Translations under genes and position numbers: made by a program
Shown here: in pieces, positions 25,455-38,448 of the stretch
How the letters are laid out: each line of letters opens with the position of its first letter
How positions within the stretch are numbered: the stretch's first letter is position 1
Notes under the pieces: generated by a model
Told to the model about the DNA's origin: nothing
The model's input: only the letters and a program-made list of their open reading frames with translations
Database searches by the model: none
Assembly (NCBI GenBank): GCA_026008535.1
Contig: BRKX01000014.1
Coordinates: 1-64,000 of the forward strand
Reading direction: 5' to 3'
DNA from: Perilla frutescens
Taxonomy: Eukaryota > Streptophyta > Magnoliopsida > Lamiales > Lamiaceae
DNA: 64,000 bases

Positions 25455-27620
25455 GATCATATATGCCTAATCCGTCCACTTTTGAAAAAATCAAATTTTT
25501 GAGCCCGCCCAAAGGGGTACCCCTTTGGCCGGTGGCCAGATTTGGCCCCGTTTTCTGGCAGCCGTCAGTAAAACGGCTATAACTCTCTCCAGAAGTAAGC
25601 TTTACCCGTGATTCTTGTTGCGTTGGATTCCTAACTCAAATATCTACCCTAACAAAAGTCAAACCGGTTGAAACCCTATTTGAGTCGGCCTCTAGGTGAT
25701 TATCAAGTTGATTTCCAAAACCGTCACCTCTTATGTAGGGATCGGGGTGAACCTCGGGTTTTTCATTGAGTCTAGCATTTTGAAAGACTAGAGTCCATTA
25801 TGAGTCAATCCATATGATCATATATGCCTAATCCGTCCACTTTTGAAAACATCAAATTTTTGAGCCCGCCCAAAGGGGTACCCCTTTGGCCGGTGGACAG
25901 ATTAGGCCCCGTTTTCGGGCAGCAGTCAGTAAAACGGCTATAACTCTCTTCAGAAGTAAGATTTACCCGTGATTCTTGTTGCGTTGGACTTCTAACTCAA
26001 ATATCTACCCTACTAAAAGTCGAACCGGTTGAAACCCTATTTGAGTCGGCCTCTAGGTGATTATCCAGTTGATTTCCAAAACCGTCACCTCTTATGTAGG
26101 GATCGGGGTGAACGTCGGGTTTTTCATTGAGTCTAGCATTTTTGAACACTAGAGTCCATTATGAATCAATCCATATGATCATATATGCCTAATCCGTCCA
26201 CTTTTGAAAAAATCAAATTTTTGAGCCCGCCCAAAGGGTTACCCCTTTGGCCGGTGAACAGATTTGGCCCCGTTTTCTAGCAGCCGTCAGTAAAACGGCT
26301 ATAACTCTCTCCAGAAGTAAACTTTACCCGTGATTCTTGTTGCGTTGGATTCCTAACTCAAATATCTACCCTACCAAAAGTCGAACCGGTTGAAACCCTA
26401 TTTGAGTCGGCCTCTAGGTGATTATCAAGTTGATTTTCAAAACCGTCACCTCTTATGTAGGGATAGGGGTGAACGTCGGGTTTTTCATTTAGTCTAGCAT
26501 TTTTGAACACTAGAGTCCATTATGAATCAATCCATATGATCATATATGCCTAATCCGTCCAATTTTGAAAAAATCAAATTTTTGAGCCCGCCCAAAGGGG
26601 TACCCCTTTGGCCGGTGGCCAGATTTGGCCCCGTTTTCTGACAGCCGTCAGTAAAACGGCTATAACTCTCTCCAGAAGTAAGCTTTACCCGTGATTCTTA
26701 TTGCGTTGGATTCTTAACTCAAATATCCATCCTACCAAAAGTCGAACCGGTTGAAACCCTATTTGAATCGGCCTCTAGGTGATTATCAAGTTGATTTCCA
26801 AAACCGTCACCTCTTATGTAGGGATCGGGGTGAACGTCGGGTTTTTCATTGAGTCTAGCATTTTTGAAGACTAGAGTCCATTATGAGTCAATCCATATGA
26901 TCATATATGCCTAATCCGTCAACTTTTGAAAACATCAAATTTTAGAGCCCGCCCAAAGGGGTACCCCTTTGGCCGGTGGACAGATTTGGCCCCGTTTTCT
27001 GGCAGCCGTCAGTAAAACGGCTATAACTCTCTCCAGAAGTAAGATTTACCCGTGATTCTTGTTGCGTTGGACTTTTAACTCAAATATATACCCTACCAAA
27101 AGTCGAACCGGTTGAAACCCTATTTGAGTCGGCCTCTAGGTGATTATCAAGTTGATTTCCAAAACCGTCACCTCTTATGTAGGGATCGCGGTGAACATCG
27201 GGTTTTTCATTAAGTCTAGCATTTTTGAACACTAGAGTCCATTATGAATCAATCCATATGATCATATATGCCTAATCCGTCCACTTTTGAAAAAATCAAA
27301 TTTTTGAGCCCACCCAAAGGGGTACCCCTTTGGCCGGTGGCCAGATTTGGCCCCGTTTTCTGGCAGCCGTCTGTAAAACGGCTATAACTCTCTCCAGAAG
27401 TAAGCTTTACCCATGATTCTTGTTGCGTTGGATTCCTAACTCAAATATCTACCCTACCAAAAGTCAAACCGGTTGAAACACTATTTGAGTCGGCCTCTAG
27501 GTGATTATCAAGTTGATTTCCAAAACCGTCACCTCTTATGTAGGGATCGGGGTGAACGTCGGGTTTTTCATTGAGTCTAGCATTTTTGAACACTAGAGTC
27601 CATTATGAATCAATCCGAAT
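25455..27620. repeat. Hexamer I-B-C-D-E-F, copy 3
   Basis: Complete six-monomer copy preceded by H (24,733) and A (25,094), so the longer order H-A-I-B-C-D-E-F is intact from 24,733. It is followed by a J-type unit (AAAGAGGTACC) that opens Block II. Confidence 0.75.
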
Positions 27621-30600
27621 GATCATATATGCCTAATCCGTCCACTTTTAAAAAAATCAAATTTTTGAGCGCGCCCAAAGAGGTACCCCTTTGGCCGGTG
27701 GCCAAATTTGGCCCCGTTTTCTGGCAGCCGTCAGTGAAACGGCTATAACTCTCTCCAGAAGTAAGCTTTACCCATGATTCTTGTTGCGTTGGATTCCTAA
27801 CTCAAATATCTACCCTACCAAAATTCGAACCGGTTGAAACCCTATTTGAGTCGGCCTCTAGGTGATTATCAATTTGATTTCCAAAACCATCACCTCTTAT
27901 GTAGGGAACGGGGTGAACGTCGGGTTTTTCATTGAGTCTAGCATTTTTAAACACTAGAGTCCATTATGAAACAATCCGTATGATCATATATGCCAAATCC
28001 GTCCACTTTTGAAAAATTCAAATTTTTGAGACCGCCCAAAGGGGTACCCCTTTGGCCGGTGGCCAGATTTGGCCCCGTTTTCTGGCAGCCGTCAGTAAAA
28101 CGGCTATAACTCTCTCCAGAAGTAAGCTTTACCCGTGATTCTTGTTGCGTTGGATTCCTAAATCAAATATCTACCCTACCAAAAGTTGAACCGGTTGAAA
28201 CGCTATTTGAGTCGGCCTCTAGGTCATTATCAAGTTGATTTCCAAAACCGTCACCTCTTATGTAGGGATCGGGGTTAACGTCGGGTTTTTCATTGAGTCT
28301 AGCATTTTTGAACACTAGAGTCCATTATAAATCAATCCGTATGATCATATATGCCAAATCCGTCCACTTTTGAAAAAATCAAATTTTTGAGCCCGCCCAA
28401 AGGGGTACCCCTTTGGCCGGTGTCCAGATTTGGCCCCGTTTTCTGGCAGCCGTCAGTAAAATGGCTATAACTCTCTCCAGAAGTAAGCTTTACCCGTGAT
28501 TCTTGTTGCGTTGGATTTCTAACTCAAATATCTACCCTACGAAAAGTCGAACCGGTTGAAACCCTATTTGAGTCGGCCTCTAAGTGATTATCAAGTTGAT
28601 TTCCAAAACCGTCACCTCTTATGTAGGGATCGCGGTGAACGTCGGGTTTTTCATTGAGTCTAGCATTTTTGAACACTAGAGTCCATTATGAATCAATCCA
28701 TATGATCATATATGCCTAATCCGTCCACTTTTGAAAAAATCAAATTTTTGAGCCCGCCCAAAAGGGTACCCCTTTGGCCGGTGGCCAGATTTGGCCCCGT
28801 TTTCTGGCAGCCGTCAGTAAAACGGCTATAACTCTCTCCAGAAGTAAGCTTTACCCGTGATTCTAGTTGCGTTGGACTCCTAACTCAAATATCTACCCTA
28901 CAAAAAGTCGAACCGGTTGAAACCCTATTTGAGTCAGCCTATAAGTGATTATCAAGTTGATTTCCAAAACCATCACCTCTTATGTAGGGATCGGGGTGAA
29001 CGTCGGGTTTTTCATTGAGTCTAGCATTTTTAAACAATAGAGTCCATTATGAATCAATCAGTATGATCATATATGCCTAATCCGTCCACTTTTGAAAAAA
29101 TCAAATTTTTGAGCCCGCCCAAAGGGGTACCCCTTTGGCCGGTGGCCAGATTTGGCCCCGTTTTCTGGCAGCCGTCAGTAAAACGGCTATAACTCTCTCC
29201 AGAAGTAAGCTTTACCCGAGATTCTTATTGCGTTGGATTCCTCACTCAAATATCTACCCTACCAAAAGTTGAACCGGTTGAAACGCTATTTGAGTCGGCC
29301 TCTAGGTCATTATCAAGTTGATTTCCAAAACCGTCACCTCTTATGTAGGAATCGGGGTTAACGTCGGGTTTTTCATTGAGTCTAGCATTTTTGAACACTA
29401 GAGTCCATTATAAATCAATCCGTATGATCATATATGCCAAATCCGTCCACTTTTGAAAAAATCAAATTTTTTAGCCCGCCCAAAGGGGTACCCCTTTGGC
29501 CGGTGTCCAGATTTGGCCCCGTTTTCTGGCAGCCGTCAGTAAAATGGCTATAACTCTCTCCAGAAGTAAGCTTTACCCGAGATTCTTATTGCGTTGGATT
29601 CCTCACTCAAATATCTACCCTACCAAAAGTTGAACCGGTTGAAACGCTATTTGAGTCGGCCTCTAGGTCATTATCAAGTTGATTTCCAAAACCGTCACCT
29701 CTTATGTAGGAATCGGGGTTAACGTCGGGTTTTTCATTGAGTCTAGCATTTTTGAACACTAGAGTCCATTATAAATCAATCCGTATGATCATATATGCCA
29801 AATCCGTCCACTTTTGAAAAAATCAAATTTTTTAGCCCGCCCAAAGGGGTACCCCTTTGGCCGGTGTCCAGATTTGGCCCCGTTTTCTGGCAGCCGTCAG
29901 TAAAATGGCTATAACTCTCTCCAGAAGTAAGCTTTACCCGTGATTCTTGTTGCGTTGGATTCCTAACTCAAATATCTACCCTACGAAAAGTCGAACCGGT
30001 TGAAACCCTATTTCAGTCGGCCTCTAGGTGATTATCAAGTTGATTTCCAAAACCGTCACCTCTTATGTAGGGATCGCGGTGAACATCGGGTTTTTCATTG
30101 AGTCTAGCATTTTTAAACAATAGAGTCCATTATGAATCAATCAGTATGATCATATATGCCTAATCCGTCCACTTTTGAAAAAATCAAATTTTTGAGCCCG
30201 CCCAAAGGGGTACCCCTTTGGCCGGTGGCCAGATTTGGCCCCGTTTTCTGGCAGCCGTCAGTAAAATGGCTATAACTCTCTCCAGAAGTAAGCTTTACCC
30301 GAGATTCTTATTGCGTTGGATTCCTCACTCAAATATCTACCCTACCAAAAGTTGAACCGGTTGAAACGCTATTTGAGTCGGCCTCTAGGTCATTATCAAG
30401 TTGATTTCCAAAACCGTCACCTCTTATGTAGGAATCGGGGTTAACGTCGGGTTTTTCATTGAGTCTAGCATTTTTGAACACTAGAGTCCATTATAAATCA
30501 ATCCGTATGATCATATATGCCAAATCCGTCCACTTTTGAAAAAATCAAATTTTTTAGCCCGCCCAAAGGGGTACCCCTTTGGCCGGTGTCCAGATTTGGC

Positions 30601-33034
30601 CCCGTTTTCTGGCAGCCGTCAGTAAAATGGCTATAACTCTCTCCAGAAGTAAGCTTTACCCGTGATTCTTGTTGCGTTGGATTCCTAACTCAAATATCTA
30701 CCCTACGAAAAGTCGAACCGGTTGAAACTCTATTTCAGTCGGCCTCTAGGTGATTATCAAGTTGATTTCCAAAACCGTCACCTCTTATGTAGGGATCGCG
30801 GTGAACATCGGGTTTTTCGTTGAGTCTAGCATTTTTGAACACTAGAGTCCATTATGAATCAATCCATATGATCATATATGCCTAATCCGTCCACTTTTGA
30901 AAAAATCAAATTTTTGAGCCCGCCAAAGGGGTACCCCTTTGGCCATTGGCCAGATTTGGCCCCGTTTTCTGGCAGCCGTCTGTAAAACGGCTATAACTCT
31001 CTCCAGAAGTAAGCTTTACCCATGATTCTTGTTGCGTTGGATTCCTAACTCAAATATCTACCCTACGAAAAGTCGAACCGGTTGAAACCCTATTTGAGTC
31101 GGCCTCTAGGTGATTATCAAGTTGATTTCCAAAACCGTCACCTCTTATGTAGGGATCGGCGTGAACGTCGGGTTTTTCATTGAGTCTAGCATTTTTGAAC
31201 ACTAGAGTCCATTATGAATCAATCCGTTATATCATATATGCCAAATCCGTCCACTTTTAAAAAAATCAAATTTTTGTGCCCATCCAAAGGGGTACCCCTT
31301 TGGCCGGTGGCCAAATTTGGCCCCGTTTTCTGGCAGCCGTCAGTGAAACGGCTATAACTCTCTCCAGAAGTAAGCTTTACCCGTGATTCTTGTTGCGTTC
31401 GATTCCTAACTCAAATATCTACCCTACCAAAAGTCGAACTGGTAGAAACCATATTTGAGTCGGCCTCTAGGTGATTATCAAGTTGATTTCCAAAACCGTC
31501 ACCTCTTATGTAGGGATCGGGATGAACGTCGGGTTTTTCATTGAGTCTAACATTTTTGAACACTAGAGTCCATTATGAATCAATCCATATGATCATCTAT
31601 GCCTAATCCGTCCACTTTTGAAAAAATTAAATTTTTGAGCCCGCCCAAAGGGGTACCCCTTTGGCCGGTGGCCAGATTTGGCCCCGTTTTCTGGCAGCCG
31701 TCAGTAAAACGGCTATAACTCTCTCCAGAAGTAAGCTTTACACGTGATTCTTGTTGCGTTGGATTCCTAACTCAAATATCTACCCTACCAAAAGTTGAAC
31801 CGGTTGAAACCCTATTTGAGTCGTCCTCTAGGTGATTATCAAGTTGATTTCCAAAACCGTCACCTCTTATGTAGGGATCGCGGTGAACATCGGGTTTTTC
31901 ATTAAGTCTAGTATTTTTGAACACTAGAGTCCATTATGAATCAATCCATATGATCATATATGCCTAATCCGTCCACTTTTGAAAAAATCAAATTTTTGAG
32001 CCCGCCCAAAGGGGTACCCCTTTGGCCGGTGGCCAGATTTGGCTCCGTTTTCTGGCAGTCGTTTGTAAAACGGCTATAACTCTCTCCAGAAGTAAGCTTT
32101 ACCCCTGATTCTTGTTGCGTTGGATTCCTAACTCAAATATCTACCCTACCAAAAGTCGAACCGGTTGAAACACTATTTGAGTCGGCCTCTAGGTGATTAT
32201 CAAGTTGATTTCCAAAACCGTCACCTCTTATGTAGGGATCGGGGTGAACGTCGGGTTTTTCATTGAGTCTAGCATTTTTGAACACTAGAGTCCATTATGA
32301 ATCAATCCGTATGATCATATATGCCTAATCCGTCCACTTTTAAAAAAATCAAATTTTTGAGCCCGCCCAAAGGGGTACCCCTTTGGCCGGTGGCCAAATT
32401 TGGCCCCGTTTTCTGGCAGCCGTCAGTGAAACGGCTATAACTCTCTCCAGAAGTAAGCTTTACCCGTGATTCTTGTTGCGTTCGATTCCTAACTCAAATA
32501 TCTACCCTACCAAAAGTCAAACCAGTTGAAACCCTATTTGAGTCGGCCTCTAGGTGATTATCAAGTTGATTTCCAAAACCGTCACCTCTTATGTAGGGAT
32601 CGCGGTGAACATCGGGTTTTTCATTAAGTCTAGCATTTTTGAACACTAGAGTCCATTATGAATCAATCCATATGATCATATATGCCTAATCCATCCACTT
32701 TTGAAAAAATCAAATTTTTGATCCTACCCAAAGGGGTACCCCTTTGGCCGGTGGCCAGATTTGGCCCCGTTTTCTGGCAGCCGTCTGTAAAACGGCTATA
32801 ACTCTCTCCAGAAGTAAGCTTTACCCATGATTCTTGTTGAGTTGGATTCCTAACTCAAATATCTACCCTACCAAAAGTCAAACCGGTTGAAACACTATTT
32901 GAGTCGGCCTCTAGGTGATTATCAAGTTGATTTCCAAAACCGTTACCTCTTATGTAGGGATCGGGGTGAACGTCGAGTTTTTCATTGAGTCTAGCATTTT
33001 TGAACACTAGAGTCCATTATGAATCAATCCGTAT
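27621..33034. repeat. Block II: transitional block with subtypes K and L
   Basis: About fifteen monomers. Subtype K has CCCGAGATTCTTATTG, CCTCACTC, GAAACGCTATT, CTAGGTCATTATC and GGGGTTAACG. Subtype L has GCCAAATCCG, TTTTTTAGCCCG, GGTGTCCAG and AAAATGGCTATA. K-L pairs or hybrids occur at 29,065, 29,426, 29,787, 30,148 and 30,509. The rest are more individual units with scattered private substitutions, so homogenisation is weaker here than in Block I. Confidence 0.7.
29185..29940. repeat. One-monomer tandem duplication from unequal exchange
   Basis: Bases 29,185-29,579 match 29,546-29,940 without a difference that I could find. The monomer starting at 29,426 has an L head and a K tail. Its tail matches the unit before it and its head the unit after it, as expected when crossing over occurs one register out of phase. 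Confidence 0.85.
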
Positions 33035-33756
33035 GATCATATATGCCTAATCCGTCCACTTTTGAAAAAATCAAATTTTTGAGCCCGCCCGAAGGGGTAC
33101 CTCTTTGGCCGGTGGCCAGATTTGGCCCCGTTTTGTGGCAGCCGTCAGTAAAACGGCTATAACTCTCTCCAGAAGTAAGCTTTACCCGTGATTCTTGTTG
33201 CTTTGGATTCCTAACTCAAATATCTACCCTACCAAAAGTAGAACCGGTTGAAACCCTATTTAAGTCAGCCTCTAGGTGATTAGCAAGTTGATTTCTAAAA
33301 CCGTCACCTCTTATGTAGGGATCGCGGTGAACATCGGGTTTTTCATTAAGTCTAGCATTTTTGAACACTAGAGTCCATTATGAATCAATCCATATGATTA
33401 TATATGCCTAATCCGTCCAATTTCGAAAAAATCAAATTTTTGAGCCCGCCCAAAGTGGCACCCCTTTGGCCGGTGGCCAGATTTGGCCCCGTTTTCTGGC
33501 AGCCGTCAGTGAAACGGCTATAACTCTCTCCAGAAGTAAGCTTTACCCATGATTCTTATTGCGTTGGATTCCTAACTCAAATATCTACCCTACCAACAGT
33601 CGAACCGGTTGAAACCTTATTTGAGTCGGCCTCTAGGTGATTATCAAGTTGATTTCCAAAACCGTCACCTCTTATGTAGGGATCGGGGTGAACGTCGGGT
33701 TTTTCATTGAGTCTAGCATTTTTGAACACTAGAGTCCATTATGAATCAATCCGTAT

Positions 33757-36282
33757 GATTATATATGCCTAATCCGTCCACTTTTGAAAAAATCAAATTT
33801 TTGAGCCCGCCCAAAGGGGTACCTCTTTGGCCGGTGGCCAGATTTGGCCCCGTTTTGTGGCAGCCGTCAGTAAAATGGCTATAACTCTCTCCAGAAGTAA
33901 GCTTTACCCGTGATTCTTATTGCGTTGGATTCCTAACTCAAATATCTACCCTACCAAAAGTCGAACCGGTTGAAACCCTATTTGAGTCAGCCTCTAGGTG
34001 ATTATCAAGTTGATTTCTAAAACCGTCACCTCTTATGTAGGGATCGCGGTGAACATCGGGTTTTTCATTAAGTCTAGCATTTTTGAACACTAGAGTCCAT
34101 TATGAATCAATCCATATGATCATATATGCCTAATCCGTCCACTTTCTAAAAAATCAAATTTTTGAGCCCGCCCAAAGGGGTACCCCTTTGGCCGGTGGCC
34201 AGATTTGGCCCCGTTTTCTGGCAGCCGTCTGTAAAACGGCTATAACTCTCTCCAGAAGTAAGCTTTACCCATGATTCTTGTTGAGTTGGATTCCTAACTC
34301 AAATATCTACCCTACCAAAAGTCAAACCGGTTGAAACACTATTTTAGTCGGCCTCTAGGTGATTATCAAGTTGATTTCCAAAACTTCACCTCTTATGTAG
34401 GGATCGGGGTGAACGTCGGGTTTTTCATTGAGTCTAGCATTTTTAAACACTAGAGTCCATTATGAATCAATCCGTATGATCATATATGTCTAATCCATCC
34501 ACTTTTAAAAAAATCAAATTTTTGAGCCCGCCCAAAGGGGTACCCCTTTGGCCGGTGGCCAGATTTGGCCCCGTTTTGTGGCAGCCGTCAATAAAACGGC
34601 TATAACTCTCTCCAGAAGTAAGCTTTACCCGTAATTCTTATTGCGTTGGATTCCTAACTCAAATATCTACCCTACCAAAAGTCAAACCGGTTGAAAACCT
34701 ATTTGAGTCGGCCTCTAGGTGATTATCAAGTTGATTTCCAAAACCGTCACCTCTTATGTAGGGATCGGGGTGAACGTCGGGTTTTTCATTGAGTCTAGCA
34801 TTTTTGAACACTAGAGTCCATTATGAATCAATCCGTATGATCATATATGCCTAATCCGTCCACTTTTAAAAATATCAAATTTTTGAGCCCGCCCAAAGAG
34901 GTACCCCTTTGGCCGGTGGCCAAATTTGGCCCCGTTTTCTGGCAGCCGTCAGTGAAACGGCTATAACTCTCTCCAGAAGTAAGCTTTGCCCATGATTCTT
35001 ATTGCGTTGGATTCCTAACTCAAATATCTACCCTACCAAAAGTCGAACCGGTTGAAACCTTATTTGAGTCGGCCTCTAGGTGATTATCAAGTTGATTTCC
35101 AAAACCGTCACCTCTTATGTAGGGATCGGGGTGAACGTCGGGTTTTTCATTGAGTCTAGCATTTTTGAACACTAGAGTCCATTATGAATCAATCCGTATG
35201 ATCATTTATGCCTAATCCGTCCACTTTTGAAAAAATTAAATTTTTGAGCCCGCCCAAAGGGGTACCTCTTTGGCCGGTGGCCAGATTTGGCCCCGTTTTG
35301 TGGCAGCCGTCAGTAAAACGGCTATAACTCTCTCCAGAAGTAAGCTTTACCCGTGATTCTTATTGCGTTGGATTCCTAACTCAAATATCTACCCTACCAA
35401 AAGTAGAACCGGTTGAAACCCTATTTGAGTCAGCCTCTAGGTGATTATCAAGTTGATTTCTAAAACCGTCACCTCTTATGTAGGGATCGCGGTGAACATC
35501 GGGTTTTTCATTAAGTCTAGCATTTTTGAACACTAGAGTCCATTATGAATCAATCCATATGATTATATATGCCTAATCCATCCAATTTTGAAAAAATCAA
35601 ATTTTTGAGCCCGCCCAAAGTGGCACCCCTTTGGCCGGTGGCCAGATTTGGCCCCGTTTTCTGGCAGCCGTCAGTAAAATAACTATAACTCTCTCCAGAA
35701 GTAAGATTTACCCGTGATTCTTATTGCATTGGATTCCTAACTCAAATATCTACCCTACCAAAAGTCGAACCGGTTGAAACCCTATTTGAGTCGGCCTCTA
35801 GGTGATTATCAAGTTGATTTCCAAAACCGTCACCTCTTATGTAGGGATAGGGGTGAACGTCGGGTTTTTCATTGAGTCTAGCATTTTTGAACACTAGAGT
35901 CCATTATGAATCAATCCGTATGATCATATATGCCTAATCCGTCCACTTTTAAAAAAATCAAATTTTTGAGCCCGCCCAAAGGGGTACCCCTTTAGTCGGT
36001 GGCCAAATTTGGCCCCGTTTTCTGGCAGCCGTCAGTGAAACGGCTATAACTCTCTCCAGAAGTAAGCTTTACCCATGATTCTTATTGCGTTGGATTCCTA
36101 ACTCAAATATCTACCCTACCAATAGTCGAACCGGTTGAAACCTTATTTGAGTCGGCCTCTAGGTGATTATCAAGTTGATTTCCAAAACCGTCACCTCTTA
36201 TGTAGGGATCGGGGTGAACGTGGGGTTTTTCATTGAGTCTAGCATTTTTGAACACTAGAGTCCATTATGAATCAATCCGTAT
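33757..36282. repeat. Seven-monomer higher-order unit Q-T-U-V-Q-R-S, copy 1
   Basis: Starts at 33,757 (Q), 34,118 (T), 34,478 (U), 34,839 (V), 35,200 (Q), 35,561 (R) and 35,922 (S). The T unit has a one-base loss (AAAACTTCACC). The two Q units differ: the first has AAAATGGCTATA, the second GTAGAACCGG, and both states recur at the matching places in copy 2. Confidence 0.8.
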
Positions 36283-38448
36283 GATCATATATGCCTAATC
36301 CGTCCACTTTTGAAAAAATCAAATTTTTGAGCCCGCCCAAAGGGGTACCTCTTTGGCCGGTGGCCAGATTTGGCCCCGTTTTGTGGCAGCCGTCAGTAAA
36401 ACGGCTATAACTCTCTCCAGAAGTAAGCTTTACCCGTGATTCTTATTGCGTTGGATTCCTAACTCAAATATCTACCCTACCAAATGTCGAACCGGTTGAA
36501 ACCCTATTTGAGTCAGCCTCTAGGTGATTATCAAGTTGATTTCTAAAACCGTCACCTCTTATGTAGGGATCGCGGTGAACATCGGGTTTTTCATTAAGTC
36601 TAGCATTTTTGAACACTAGAGTCCATTATGAATCAATCCATATGATCATATATGCCTAATCCGTCCACTTTCTAAAAAATCAAATTTTTGAGCCCGCCCA
36701 AAGGGGTACCCCTTTGGCCGGTGGCCAGATTTAGCCCCGTTTTCTGGCAGCCGTCTGTAAAACGGCTATAACTCTCTCCAGAAGTAAGCTTTACCCGTGA
36801 TTCTTGTTGCGTTGGATTCCTAACTCAAATATCTACCCTACCAAAAGTCGAACCGGTTGAAACCCTATTTGAGTCGGCCTCTAGGTGATTATCAAGTTGA
36901 TTTCCAAAACCGTCACCTCTTATGTAGGGATAGGGGTGAACGTCGGGTTTTTCATTGAGTCTAGCATTTTTGAACACTAGAGTCCATTATGAATCAATCC
37001 GTATGATCATATATGCCTAATCCGTCCACTTTTAAAAAAATCTAATTTTTGAGCCCGCCCAAAGGGGTACCCCTTTGGTCGGTGGCCAAATTTGGCCCCG
37101 TTTTCTGGCAGCCGTCAGTGAAACGGCTATAACTCTCTCCAGAAGTAAGCTTTACCCATGATTCTTATTGCGTTGGATTCCTAACTCAAATATCTACCCT
37201 ACCAACAGTCGAACCGGTTGAAACCTTATTTGAGTCGGCCTCTAGGTGATTATCAAGTTGATTTCCAAAACCGTCACCTCTTATGTAGGGATCGGGGTGA
37301 ACGTCGGGTTTTTCATTGAGTCTAGCATTTTTGAACACTAGAGTCCATTATGAATCAATCCGTATGATCATATATGCCTAATCCGTCCACTTTTGAAAAA
37401 ATCAAATTTTTGAGCCCGCCCAAAGTGGCACCCCTTTGGCCGGTGGCCAGATTTGGCCCCGTTTTCTGGCAGCCGTCAGTAAAATAACTATAACTCTCTC
37501 CAGAAGTAAGCTTTACCCGTGATTCTTATTGCGTTGGATTCCTAACTCAAATATCTACCCTACCAAAAGTCGAACCGGTTGAAACCCTATTTGAGTCAGC
37601 CTCTAGGTGATTATCAAGTTGATTTCTAAAACCGTCACCTCTTATGTAGGGATCGCGGTGAACATCGGGTTTTTCATTAAGTCTAGCATTTTTGAACACT
37701 AGAGTCCATTATGAATCAATCCATATGATCATATATGCCTAATCCGTCCACTTTCTAAAAAATCAAATTTTTGAGCCCGCCCAAAGGGGTACCCATTTGG
37801 CCGGTGGCCAGATTTGGCCCCGTTTTCTGGCAGCCGTCAGTAAAACGGCTATAACTCTCTCCAGAAGTAAGCTTTACCCATGATTCTTGTTGAGTTGGAT
37901 TCCTAACTCAAATATCTACCCTACCAAAAGTCAAACCGGTTGAAACACTATTTTAGTCGGCCTCTAGGTGATTATCAAGTTGATTTCCAAAACCGTCACC
38001 TCTTATGTAGGGATCGGGGTGAACGTCGGGTTTTTCATTGAGTCTAGCATTTTTGAACACTAGAGTCCATTATGAATCAATCCGTATGATCATATATGTC
38101 TAATCCATCCACTTTTAAAAAAATCAAATTTTTGAGCCCGCTCAAAGGGGTACCTCTTTGGCCGGTGGCCAGATTTGGCCCCGTTTTGTGGCAGCCGTCA
38201 GTAAAACGGCTATAACTCTCTCCAGAAGTAAGCTTTACCCGTGATTCTTATTGCGTTGGATTCCTAACTCAAATATCTACCCTACCAAATGTCGAACCGG
38301 TTGAAACCCTATTTGAGTCAGCCTCTAGGTGATTATCAAGTTGATTTCTAAAACCGTCACCTCTTATGTAGGGATCGCGGTGAACATCGGGTTTTTCATT
38401 AAGTCTAGCATTTTTGAACACTAGAGTCCATTATGAATCAATCCATAT

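Larger units (their letters stand above)
1..27620. repeat. Block I: mixed higher-order array of about ten monomer subtypes
   Basis: About 77 units. I labelled subtypes by diagnostic bases. A: ACTGTTATA and ATATGTACCC. B: GTGGACAGATTAGG, TTTTCGGGCAG, GGACTTCTAAC. C: AAAGGGTTACC, GGTGAACAG, AGTAAACTTTA. D: TTTCTGACAGCC and ATATCCACCC. E: GAAAACATC with GACAGATTTGG and ATATATACC. F: CCCACCCAAAGG, CGTCTGTAAAAC, GTCAAACC. G: AAAACTCGAACC with CTATTGGAG or CAATTGGAG. H: AAAATTAAAT, CGTCTCCTC, AGTCAGTTATTAATC. I: CCCTAACAAAAG with TTTTTAAAGACTAG. J: AAAGAGGTACC. The recurring order is G-H-A-I-B-C-D-E-F-J, rarely complete and often reshuffled, as expected from repeated unequal exchange. Subtypes within a class look nearly identical, so this is the most homogenised part of the window. 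Confidence 0.8.
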
